A stretch of DNA of 7,688 nucleotides from Rubrobacter sp. (GCA_019247245.1 JAFAPF010000107.1:1-7688); one strand, 5' to 3'. Counted from the stretch's first letter, positions 1 through 6,887 are shown. Program-made: numbers and translations. Notes: generated by a model not told the origin, from the sequence alone.

Positions 1-189
1 CCCACATACAATGCTCCTACCGAGGATAACCCACCATACCTTGTGTACTGCCTCTACCATGAGCCGGTTAGACCCTATGGGCAAACTCGAGGGGCCGGTC
101 CTCCGTGAGAGGACTCAAGGATTAGCATGATTCGTTGGGGCGGCACTGATGGTGTATGCTCTAGGAAAATACCAGAGGGGAGCCAGGCA

Positions 190-459
190 ATGTTAGGCAA
201 GGTAGCAGGCAAAGGAAAAGAGGCAGCGCTAAACACTACTGCTCGGATTATGTGGGAGACGCGCACCTTTTTTGAGGATGTTGAGGAGGCCAAGAAACCA
301 ATCAGGGAAGGTGCTCACAACCTTCTTGGCAGCGCCAGGAAAGTTGCCGGCGCTGCCCTCCCACGTAGGAGTAGTCAAGCTGAGGGGAATAGAGAGTACT
401 TTAGAAACATAATAAAAGAAACCACTAAGAGGAGTAGCGAGACGCGAAGCGGTATATAG
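190..459 (+). CDS. Small basic amphipathic protein, function unknown
   Basis: I do not recognise this 89-residue protein. I chose the ATG at 190 because a strong purine-rich Shine-Dalgarno (GAGGGGAG, about 175-182) ends 7 bases before it; the in-frame ATG at 127 has no comparable site. The chain has no signal peptide, no clear membrane span, and no Cys or His. It starts with a Lys/Gly-rich segment (MLGKVAGKGKEAAL). A long amphipathic helix follows, with aromatic residues (MWETRTFF) and mixed charge (EDVEEAKKPIREG), then an Ala/Arg stretch and a charged tail rich in Lys, Arg and Thr. The composition is protein-like, and the competing minus-strand frame (618-229, TTG start) looks less so. Codon use is more AT-rich than in the ATPase (many ATA, AGA, AGT), so the gene could be acquired or poorly expressed. 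It could also be a chance frame. Confidence 0.42.
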   Translation: MLGKVAGKGKEAALNTTARIMWETRTFFEDVEEAKKPIREGAHNLLGSARKVAGAALPRRSSQAEGNREYFRNIIKETTKRSSETRSGI

Positions 460-534
460 CAGCATCACAGGAGGACTGGGATCACCAACCCGCGCAAGCC
501 GGTTGAGCCACTGCGCCGTTACGATTATGAGGCC

Positions 535-552
535 GAACGCGTAGAACGCGTA
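535..552. repeat. 9-bp tandem direct repeat
   Basis: GAACGCGTA occurs twice back to back (535-543 and 544-552) with no mismatch. Each unit contains ACGCGT, which is its own reverse complement. It lies in non-coding DNA. It could be a replication-slippage product or two half-sites of a binding site; nothing else points to a function. Confidence 0.8.
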
Positions 553-656
553 CCAGATCCGTGGCGAGGCCCGGGCCCATGTAGTATGCACAACGGCACA
601 CGAGCAGTAGCAAAACAAGATTTACCAATTACGCCCGGGTATCTGAGGATTCCCCC

Positions 657-680
657 TCGAAACTGTAAAAGTAGTTTCGA
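657..680. repeat. Perfect 8-bp inverted repeat with 8-base loop
   Basis: TCGAAACT (657-664) pairs perfectly with AGTTTCGA (673-680) around the loop GTAAAAGT. No T-run follows on either strand, so it is not a classical intrinsic terminator. It may be a dyad operator with a wide spacer or the first stem of a structured RNA, since a second hairpin begins 9 bases later. Confidence 0.75.
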
Positions 681-689
681 CTAGAGTTA

Positions 690-706
690 GAGGGCTGGAT
701 ACCCTC
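690..706 (+). repeat. Short GC stem-loop (GAGGG/CCCTC)
   Basis: GAGGG (690-694) and CCCTC (702-706) form a 5-bp stem with a 7-base loop, followed on the plus strand by CTTTATCC. The downstream T content is too weak for a confident terminator. Its position directly after the 657-680 dyad suggests the two might be parts of one RNA structure, or a weak terminator for transcription coming from the 190-459 gene about 230 bases upstream. Confidence 0.4.
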
Positions 707-804
707 CTTTATCCTCCTACCAGATAGCAGCTACGTGCGATCCGAGCGTCGTGCTTCCACCGTTGGCCATCTTATCCAATACCCGGTTTGGCCTCGCTGT
801 AAGC

Positions 805-842
805 ATTTAGCATACATTTAACTAAAGTTTTACTGCTATGTA
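805..842 (+). promoter_or_regulatory. 11-bp-period direct-repeat operator and -10 candidate
   Basis: Three related 7-mers sit at exact 11-bp spacing: ATTTAGC (805-811), ATTTAAC (816-822) and GTTTTAC (827-833). A possible -10 box, TATGTA (837-842), follows 3 bases later and no -35 box is evident. Known geometry: winged-helix response regulators of the OmpR/PhoB class bind tandem direct repeats about 11 bp apart (PHO boxes), often replacing the -35. My inference is an activator-dependent promoter reading right towards the small gene at 999-1157. A very similar array lies at 7223-7262. The identity of the regulator is unknown. Confidence 0.45.
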
Positions 843-977
843 ACAAAGAAGAGGCTCCGGGCTACCATAATTGTGTTGATGCAATCGTCGTGGAGCAGGA
901 TCTGAGGGTACCGCGAACCATGGGTGGCTCGGGACACAGGGTACGTGCCGCCGCAGACAGATCGCGGTCGACAACTA

Positions 978-987
978 GGAGGGGAGG
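978..987 (+). promoter_or_regulatory. Ribosome binding site for the 999 gene
   Basis: The run AGGAGGGGAG (978-987 region) is the strongest Shine-Dalgarno match in the left part of the window. It sits about 11 bases before ATG 999 and only about 4 bases before an in-frame GTG at 987. It is the main reason for starting the small membrane protein at 999 and not at the GTG at 924. Confidence 0.5.
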
Positions 988-998
988 TGTACCCATTG

Positions 999-1157
999 AT
1001 GCAGTACGTGCGGATCATCTGCAAGATCGCTGAAGTGGCGTTCAACCTATTCAAAGTGCTGGGAGGAAACTGGTCAGCGATTGCTACGCTCGTCCTGAGC
1101 ATGGTCGAGCTGCACGCCGCCTGGCAGCCAGAGCCCGGGGTAACCCAAGCCCTCTAG
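999..1157 (+). CDS. Small hydrophobic one-span protein, unknown
   Basis: This 52-residue frame is not one I recognise. After a short basic-hydrophobic start (MQYVRIICKIAEVAFNLFKV) comes a Gly-Gly-Asn-Trp turn. An apolar helix (about residues 25-38, SAIATLVLSMVEL) follows, ending in a polar tail with Glu-Pro. One Cys (residue 8) is present. The size and pattern fit a single-pass or peripheral membrane peptide. The ATG at 999 follows a strong purine-rich ribosome binding site; the upstream in-frame GTG codons at 924 and 987 are alternatives and would give 77 or 56 residues. The repeat array and -10 candidate about 160 bases upstream point the same way, so it may be the regulated gene of that promoter. 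The minus-strand frame over the same DNA (1102-836) looks unlike a protein. A chance frame cannot be excluded. Confidence 0.4.
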   Translation: MQYVRIICKIAEVAFNLFKVLGGNWSAIATLVLSMVELHAAWQPEPGVTQAL

Positions 1158-1184
1158 GCTCCCCAGAGACCCAAAGGCGTACGT

Positions 1185-1223
1185 AGCGCTCCTATCCTAC
1201 GGCATGGGATCACATGGAGCGCT
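1185..1223. repeat. Inverted repeat AGCGCTCC/GGAGCGCT
   Basis: AGCGCTCC (1185-1192) and GGAGCGCT (1216-1223) pair perfectly. A smaller inner stem (ATCC 1194-1197 with GGAT 1207-1210) can form within the 23-base loop. It lies 28 bases after the stop of the 999-1157 gene and about 155 bases beyond the end of the convergent ATPase gene. No T-run follows directly; the first (1246-1251) is 22 bases away. It may be a processing or stabilising hairpin between convergent transcripts. Confidence 0.55.
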
Positions 1224-1234
1224 GTACAGTAGGT

Positions 1235-1310
1235 TTTACTCTCCGATTTTTTCCTCTCGTTTACCTGTTTTACAACCACCACCGATTTTCCCACCTTTTC
1301 CCACCTCGTA
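1235..1310 (+). terminator. Candidate Rho-dependent termination region
   Basis: Read as plus-strand RNA, this stretch is strongly C/U-rich with very few G, which is the composition known for Rho loading sites (rut). It lies after the 999-1157 gene and before the convergent end of the ATPase gene, where a terminator is expected. It includes a T6 run (1246-1251) and a tandem repeat at 1286-1305. I see no strong intrinsic hairpin for either strand. The assignment rests on composition and position only. Confidence 0.25.
1286..1305. repeat. 10-bp tandem direct repeat TTTTCCCACC
   Basis: Two exact copies of TTTTCCCACC lie head to tail (1286-1295, 1296-1305) in a pyrimidine-rich tract just past the 3' end of the ATPase gene. 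The tandem arrangement may come from slippage, or mark a repeated protein or Rho contact site. Confidence 0.8.
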
Positions 1311-1377
1311 GCTGACCGCCGAAAGATTACTAACTGGTACTTATGATGACTAACCTATCTATCGGATGCTCGACTTT

Positions 1378-4300
1378 CTACGCTGGCGACAGAGCAGCGC
1401 CACCTCGGGGCGAGCCCAAGAAGCCTTCAACCCTTGCGGCGTGCGGCGGCTCGGATCCGAGCCACCTCGGGGAAGCGAGCAGGCGGTTAAGCGGCACGGC
1501 TGCTAAAGCCGCAGCCCCAATGAGGGCCCAGCCCGAAAGCGCTGGAGGAGACAGGCTGAGGAAAGTGCGGAAGGGACCCACCACGAGGGCAGCCACAAGC
1601 AAACCAGTTGAGCCGGCCACAGCACCGAGCACCGGGCGGCTGAAGCCCTCGACATTCCGGCCTAAAGCGAGGGTCTGGGCGAGCTGGGTGACAACGACGC
1701 TGGCGAAAGCCACGGAACCAGCCGCTGGCATACCCAGCCAGGCCAGCGCAATGAGATAGGCAGCAAGCGCGGGAGCCGCCGTGGCGATGCCGCGCCGCAA
1801 TACATCGTTGCGCAGCGGTCTCTCCAGAGTGGCCTCTCCCTCCCGATCGAGCCCAGCAAGGTTACGGTGCTTGGGTTGTTGAAAGGCGACGGAGAGCGCG
1901 GGCAACACATCCGATACCAGGTTTACCGCCAGGATCTGGCGCGAGTTGAGCGGCGTGATAGGGCTCAGGGCGCTGGCCCCGACCATGAGGCCGAGCTCGC
2001 CCAGGTTACCGCCTAATAGCAACCCGAGGGCTCGGCGGATGTTACGCCAGAAGCTGCGGCCCTCGACGAGGGTCTCGACCAGGGTCGAGAAGTCATCGTC
2101 GGCGAGCACCACGTCCGACGCCTGGCGAGCCACATCTGTGCCACCGCGACCCATGGCGACGCCCACGTCCGCGAGCCGCAAGGCGGGCGCATCGTTGACG
2201 CCGTCGCCGGTCATCGCAACGGTGTGACTCCGGCGTTGCAGGCTCTCGACGATGCGTAGCTTGTCCAAAGGCGTAATGCGCGAGATGACCGTCGCGTGTT
2301 CCAGAAGCTCGTCCAGGTCGCCGTTATCCAGCTCGGTTAGCTCCTCCCCTGTGAGAAGCTCCCTGTCGTTGCCCAATGGCAAGCCGGCCTCGCAGGCGAT
2401 AGCGCGGGCGGTTGCCGGATGGTCGCCCGTGAGCATTATGACGCGGACCCCAGCCTCGTGACACCGGCGCACGGCCTCGGGCACGCCAGGCTTCAAAGGG
2501 TCGCTGATCCCCAAGAAGCCTAGAGCAACGAGCCTACCCGGATCATTGACCGGAGCCTCCGACGGCCCCTCGGCGACCATCAACACCCGCAAGCCCCGCT
2601 CCGCGAGGTCATCCGCGCGGGCGAGGAACTCCTTTCTTGTAGCCTCATCTAGGGAGTGAACTTTGCCATTGCCGCGTATGCGGTCACACCGGTCGATCAG
2701 CGCCTCCGTCGCACCTTTTACGCACAAACGTCCTGCGACGGCGGAGGCATGGAAAGCCTGCGCCGGATCGAACGGCGACTCGGCCTCGCGCTCCATCCAC
2801 AGCTCGTCTTCGAGGCCGGCCTCTTGGGCACCCCGGACAATGCTTACGTCGGTGGGGTGTGATTCGGCGTCAGGGGCATCTGGACGCGGGCTGGCGAGCG
2901 CAGCGACGAGCAACACTCTGCGCAGATCCGGCTTAAGGCTATTGGAAGGAGCGCTTTCTTGATCCATACCAGACACCAAGCTAAGCACGAGGCGACCCTC
3001 CGTGAGGGTTCCGGTCTTGTCGGCGCAAGCAACGTCCACCCGTCCCAGGGTCTCGATGGCTGACAAGCGACGCACCAGGGCGTTGCGCTCGGCCAGCCGG
3101 TTAGCTACTGCCGCCTCGCCGGTTCCGACCAAGAGCGGCAACCCCTCGGGCACAACAGCGATAGCCGCGCTCGCACCGATAGCAAACTGCTGCAAGAGCG
3201 GTCGGCGCCAGAGGAGTCCCGAGCCGGTCACGATCGCACCTCCGGCCACGATGAGGGGCAGCATCTGCCTGAGCAGTCGGCTCAATCGAGCCCCCAAAGC
3301 GCCCTGCTGCTCTTCTTGCAAAGCCAGCGCGGCAGCGGTCGCCCCCATCCGGGTGTGGCGGCCGACAGCCACCACCGCGGCCTGACCAGTTCCGACCGTG
3401 ACGTCGCTGCCCTCCAGGACGACGCGCCCTGCGTCGGTGTGTGCATCAGGAGTTTTGAGAACAGGAAGCGACTCGCCCGTGAGTGCCGCCTCGTCGACCT
3501 CCAACCCCTGGGCTTCGATCAAGCGCGCGTCGGCAGCGACCCTGTCGCCTGACGCCAAGAGCAGCACATCGCCCGGCACGACTTGGTCCGCTGGTATGGT
3601 CGTGGGTAACCCGTCGCGCAGGACGCGGGCGTTGACGGTAGCCAGAGACTGGAGTGCTTCGGCAGCCTGACCGGCCTGGCGCTCTTGCCAGGCGGAAACC
3701 ACGGCGTTGGCCGCTATCACCGCGGCTATCATCAGGACATCGGCTATACTCCCCAAGACAAGCGAGAGCCCGGCACCGGCGGCCAGGATCGCGGTCATCG
3801 GAGAGCGAAGCTGCTCCAGCATCGCGCCGAGTATCCTGTTGCGGTTGGGGCTCATCCTGGCTGTCCGCCGCCGCTGCGCCGCCGCTTCGCTCGTGAGCCC
3901 CGACTCGGTCGTCTCCAGGGTACGCAGCACGCTCGCCACGCTCTCCCGACCCCAGCGCTCCGGGCGCGGGTCCGGCACTAGCGAGAGAACCGAACCCGGC
4001 CGCTTGCCACCGCGCAACCGCATCCACCCTGCCACCATAGCACCAATAGAGGCAGCATTACCCACGAGGCCGGCGCGCACCACCCCCGGGGCACCCCTCA
4101 AGCCCCAAGCCAAGCCGAGAACATCGGCCAACATCGAGAACAAAACCGAATCGCGCACAGCCGCCTCACGGCGGGAGCCAGACTCTACGGTAGCAGCCAC
4201 TGCTTCAAGGTCGGGGGCTAGCAAGTCGGCACGTGCGGGAAAGTTGCTGCTCCGTCCGGAGGTCAGCCCGATCGCCAGGTCGCATGCCGCAAAGCCCGCG

Positions 4301-6243
4301 GCGGCTCGCGCGTTGTCAGACATGAGTGCTACTACTTTCCCATCCCTTTGCCGTTCTCGAACGGCCGCTACAGCGTCCTCAACGCTGAGTAGTGGTACCC
4401 CCGCACGCTGAGCTACCGACTGAGCCGCTGCAGGATCACCGCCACCAAGCAGCGCGACCTCCACCTCGTGGCGCTCGCATGCCTCGATCAGCTTCGCAAT
4501 CCCAGCCGCAAGCTTAGGCCGCAGCGCAAGGATACCCAGCGGCCGTTGTTCGCGCCCGCTATAAAGCATGAGCGGGTAATTACCGTGGCTTCGGAGACGG
4601 TCCGCTGCCGGAAATGATTCCCAGTGTTCGATAGGACCCAGCGAGTACCACTTCCCTTTGACAAGGGCGGTAGCGGTTTCGCCATCGAAGGCCCCGTCGG
4701 TTGCTGGCACGCGCTCCGTAGCTGGGAATATCTTCCCCCAAGGTGACCCGGCCGCAGCGGCGACCCCCGAGGCGAGCGCGAGCATCTCAGCGGCATCGTA
4801 GCCTTCAACCTGCGGCAGGACACCGTTGACTTCGAAGCCCTGCGTTAGCACGCGTGGCCCATCGAGCAGCAAAACATCGGGCAGGCGCACAGAGCGATCC
4901 GGTCGCGTGCCGACTACCGTCACCCCCGAACGCAACACCCGCGCGGATGCTCCAAGATCAGTGAACTGGGTGCCGATCACGGCAGTGCGTGGGTTGACCA
5001 AAAGCAGTGCGGTGAAGGCCCGAGAGAGGGAACGGGTGAAGAGGGCCGTGGCCGCCGTGTAGGCGAGCGAGACAAGCCCCGAACCCCGCGTGTAGCGCTC
5101 GCGCAACGTCCCCTCCGCGACGGGCTCCGGTCGGGGCTCCGGCACAAACGGCTCCTCACCCCGCAATCGCAGCGTAAACGGCCCACCGGCCAGCCGCGCT
5201 CCAGCCTCGACGGTACCTTCGGGGAAAACCGGAGCGGGCAGGCCGTCGCGCCCGACCGCAGTGCCAGCGCCTTCGAGGACCTTGGCCGCGAGAGGGGTGC
5301 GTTCGCCGGGCTCCAAGCGCACCCTCGCATCCGGCCGCGCCGGGGCGGCATTCTCCACCCTACCTTCGTAGTTGCGCCAGGCTTCCCGCCGCGCCCGCAC
5401 CTCAGTGAACAGCTGCAACGCTCCTACTCCAGCACCCACCAAGCCGAGGACGTTGCCGGAGAGCGTGAAGAGCGCGATCGTGCTCGTACTGAACACCAAA
5501 TCGGACGCTCTCTTTCCGAAGAGCCGGTACATCGCGTTCCTGGTAGCGGGGAAACCTTCCAAGAGCGTGATCACACCGGCAGCCGTAGCAAAGCTGGTTG
5601 GCGGTACCGGCGGTACCGTAAGGCCAAACAGTCGCCGGGCGCCGAGCAGACCGAGTCCGAGCGCTGCCCCGGTTGTGCGAACCGCGCTCTCTATCAAGGG
5701 TTCCCGATCGAGGGGATGTGTTGGCCGGTCCTCCCCCGGAAGCTGCGTCAGCTCTAAGTCGGTAATCTCCGAGAGCAAGTCTTCCAGCTGCACCTGGTGT
5801 TCGTCGAACTCCACCAACACTCGTCCGGTAAGCTGGCTGGCGCTCGCCCGGACCGACGGCCAACGCTCCAAACGCTCCACCACACGGTGGGCCAAATCCG
5901 GATCTCGATCCATACCTCGCACAGCGATACGCACCCTCCCAGCAGGACCGCGCTTCTCGCGTTGGACAGGTGGTGCCTCCGGCTCTTCCTCGCGCTCGTC
6001 TGTCTGCGGCTCTAGGGTCTGTACGGCCGTGAGTATGGTCTCGTCGTCTGTCACCTCTGGGTCGAACCGTACCAACACGTTACGGGTGAGCGGGCTCGAG
6101 CGTACCTCACGCACACCCCCTATCCGGCGTAGTGAGGTCTCTAAGCCGCGCTGCCCCCGCCCCTCCCAACCCGGCAGGTGCACTCGTACCCTCCCTGGGA
6201 GGGTGTGGACGATGCGTGGCTCCTCAGCGACAGCTAAGCTCAT
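1378..6243 (-). CDS. Giant duplicated P-type cation ATPase (CtpI/CtpH class)
   Basis: This 1621-residue membrane pump should use ATP, through an aspartyl-phosphate intermediate, to move a cation out of the cytoplasm. The length matches the giant mycobacterial CtpI/CtpH group. Residues about 10-77 and 102-166 are ferredoxin-like heavy-metal-associated modules without a CxxC. Residues about 190-745 are a degenerate ATPase half: TGES is replaced by GRDG (331-334), the phospho-Asp motif reads DGPRV (D461), and the GDGxND loop reads SDNAR (D643). Residues about 764-1621 are catalytic: TGES 922-925, TM4 PEGLP (P1032, E1033), DKTGT (D1075), KGATE (K1176), TGD 1272-1274, TGDGVNDAP from T1345. TM5 N1413/E1416 and TM6 N1441/S1444/D1445 match the SERCA calcium-site pattern, so Ca2+, Mn2+ or a similar ion is more likely than copper. 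Start: ATG 6243 with AGGAG 13 bases or AGAGG 5 bases upstream. It follows the PSBD gene by 143 bases. The substrate is uncertain. Confidence 0.95.
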   Translation of the reverse strand: MSLAVAEEPRIVHTLPGRVRVHLPGWEGRGQRGLETSLRRIGGVREVRSSPLTRNVLVRFDPEVTDDETILTAVQTLEPQTDEREEEPEAPPVQREKRGPAGRVRIAVRGMDRDPDLAHRVVERLERWPSVRASASQLTGRVLVEFDEHQVQLEDLLSEITDLELTQLPGEDRPTHPLDREPLIESAVRTTGAALGLGLLGARRLFGLTVPPVPPTSFATAAGVITLLEGFPATRNAMYRLFGKRASDLVFSTSTIALFTLSGNVLGLVGAGVGALQLFTEVRARREAWRNYEGRVENAAPARPDARVRLEPGERTPLAAKVLEGAGTAVGRDGLPAPVFPEGTVEAGARLAGGPFTLRLRGEEPFVPEPRPEPVAEGTLRERYTRGSGLVSLAYTAATALFTRSLSRAFTALLLVNPRTAVIGTQFTDLGASARVLRSGVTVVGTRPDRSVRLPDVLLLDGPRVLTQGFEVNGVLPQVEGYDAAEMLALASGVAAAAGSPWGKIFPATERVPATDGAFDGETATALVKGKWYSLGPIEHWESFPAADRLRSHGNYPLMLYSGREQRPLGILALRPKLAAGIAKLIEACERHEVEVALLGGGDPAAAQSVAQRAGVPLLSVEDAVAAVRERQRDGKVVALMSDNARAAAGFAACDLAIGLTSGRSSNFPARADLLAPDLEAVAATVESGSRREAAVRDSVLFSMLADVLGLAWGLRGAPGVVRAGLVGNAASIGAMVAGWMRLRGGKRPGSVLSLVPDPRPERWGRESVASVLRTLETTESGLTSEAAAQRRRTARMSPNRNRILGAMLEQLRSPMTAILAAGAGLSLVLGSIADVLMIAAVIAANAVVSAWQERQAGQAAEALQSLATVNARVLRDGLPTTIPADQVVPGDVLLLASGDRVAADARLIEAQGLEVDEAALTGESLPVLKTPDAHTDAGRVVLEGSDVTVGTGQAAVVAVGRHTRMGATAAALALQEEQQGALGARLSRLLRQMLPLIVAGGAIVTGSGLLWRRPLLQQFAIGASAAIAVVPEGLPLLVGTGEAAVANRLAERNALVRRLSAIETLGRVDVACADKTGTLTEGRLVLSLVSGMDQESAPSNSLKPDLRRVLLVAALASPRPDAPDAESHPTDVSIVRGAQEAGLEDELWMEREAESPFDPAQAFHASAVAGRLCVKGATEALIDRCDRIRGNGKVHSLDEATRKEFLARADDLAERGLRVLMVAEGPSEAPVNDPGRLVALGFLGISDPLKPGVPEAVRRCHEAGVRVIMLTGDHPATARAIACEAGLPLGNDRELLTGEELTELDNGDLDELLEHATVISRITPLDKLRIVESLQRRSHTVAMTGDGVNDAPALRLADVGVAMGRGGTDVARQASDVVLADDDFSTLVETLVEGRSFWRNIRRALGLLLGGNLGELGLMVGASALSPITPLNSRQILAVNLVSDVLPALSVAFQQPKHRNLAGLDREGEATLERPLRNDVLRRGIATAAPALAAYLIALAWLGMPAAGSVAFASVVVTQLAQTLALGRNVEGFSRPVLGAVAGSTGLLVAALVVGPFRTFLSLSPPALSGWALIGAAALAAVPLNRLLASPRWLGSEPPHAARVEGFLGSPRGGAALSPA

Positions 6244-6386
6244 CTAGGCCTCTGATCTCCTACCCAGAACCTCCGAGTTGTTACTGCGAAAGGGCGTAGA
6301 GCGCGGCTCAGCGCCCCACTGATATCCTCAAGTCCCGTTTCAGCTAACGTAGCGTGAGGCTGCGCGAAACCCTGCGTCGGGGCGGC
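6244..6386 (-). other. 143-base spacer inside the ATPase operon
   Basis: This gap separates the PSBD gene from the ATPase gene, which lie in the same direction. I see no strong -35/-10 pair and no intrinsic terminator (a small GAGC/GCTC stem near 6299-6309 lacks a T-run). Read-through from upstream is the simplest model. The spacer could hold mRNA structure that sets the level of the pump relative to its small partners. Confidence 0.4.
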
Positions 6387-6887
6387 TTACGACTCGGCTC
6401 CCGCCTTCTTCTTAACGTCGCCTGCCGTTATCTGACCGCCTGATCCAGTCCCCTCTACCTCCCGAAGGTCCACGCTAAGCTCCTCGGCGTGGCGGCGGGC
6501 AGCAGCGGTGGCTTTGATGGGCTCCGCCTCTTCGTCGGGCTCGACGCCCTGCTCGGCTTCCGGCTCCCGCTCCTCCGTTTTGGGCGGAACCCCAGCAGTA
6601 TCCGTACTGGTCCTTGCCTCGCCATCGGCCTCTTGTAGGTCTGATTCCGCCTTCTGTTGCTCCGCCGTCCCGCGGGCCGTCCTGCTCAGCCCCTCGTCGC
6701 TCTGACGCATATTTTGGGCTTCGGCCCACAGGTCCTCGGCCTCCTCACGGGCAAAGGCAGCGATCTTGGCGAGGCGCCTGCCGATCATCGACGCAAAGAA
6801 ACCAGCGGTCCAGCCCGCGCGGTCCAGCAGCTCGTCAGCGCGCTCCGTAGCGGAGCGCTTCGAACCCTCACGCTGGCCTTCGGACAT
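6387..6887 (-). CDS. PSBD (E3-binding domain) protein of the ATPase operon
   Basis: The protein has 166 residues in three parts. Residues about 15-60 form an amphipathic to apolar helix (AGWTAGFFASMIGRRLAKIA, then an acidic AREEAEDLWAEAQ stretch) that could lie on or in the membrane. Residues about 62-122 are a low-complexity Glu/Ala/Gln-rich linker. Residues 124-161 match the peripheral subunit-binding domain of 2-oxo-acid dehydrogenase E2 chains: the ARRHAEEL helix, SVDL, the GTGSGG loop (146-151) and the ITAGDV helix. No lipoyl or acyltransferase domain is present, so it is not an E2. Compared with the E2 domain I recall, the first partner-binding Arg is kept (R131) but the later ones are Glu (E135) and Gln (Q152). 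The gene overlaps the upstream gene by one base (TGATG) and precedes the pump. I infer a scaffold or adaptor role; the partner is unknown. Confidence 0.85.
   Translation of the reverse strand: MSEGQREGSKRSATERADELLDRAGWTAGFFASMIGRRLAKIAAFAREEAEDLWAEAQNMRQSDEGLSRTARGTAEQQKAESDLQEADGEARTSTDTAGVPPKTEEREPEAEQGVEPDEEAEPIKATAAARRHAEELSVDLREVEGTGSGGQITAGDVKKKAGAES

Larger units (their letters stand above)
460..923. other. Non-coding stretch with repeats and hairpins
   Basis: I see no convincing gene here on either strand. No tRNA or rRNA signature is visible. The stretch holds a 9-bp tandem repeat (535-552), two adjacent stem-loops (657-680 and 690-706) and an 11-bp-period direct-repeat array (805-833), followed by a possible -10 element. 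The minus-strand frame 618-229 enters this region but starts at a TTG without a ribosome binding site. It has an odd aromatic-rich composition and overlaps the better-supported 190-459 gene, so I left it out. Confidence 0.5.

Noticed and set aside
1..130. Short plus-strand frames: one open from the edge to TGA 103, and a 39-codon frame from ATG 11 whose stop overlaps the ATG at 127 (ATGA)
   Set aside because: Neither has a recognisable protein pattern or ribosome binding site, and the ATGA overlap is easily chance at this length.
229..618. Minus-strand 129-codon open frame
   Set aside because: It starts at TTG without a ribosome binding site, has an unusual aromatic-rich composition and overlaps the better-supported plus-strand gene at 190-459.
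836..1102. Minus-strand 88-codon frame
   Set aside because: Its composition is not protein-like (many Cys, Pro, Ser without pattern), and it covers the control region and start of the plus-strand 999 gene.
1185..1223. Inverted repeat as an intrinsic terminator for the 999-1157 gene
   Set aside because: The stem is followed by GTACAGTAGG and the T6 run lies 22 bases downstream, too far for intrinsic termination.
3446..4027. 193-codon minus-strand frame inside the ATPase gene, and other long frames there (for example 5372-6247 plus)
   Set aside because: Long alternative frames are expected opposite or within GC-rich coding DNA; their Arg/Ser/Pro-rich translations are typical shadows, while the ATPase frame carries all the family motifs.
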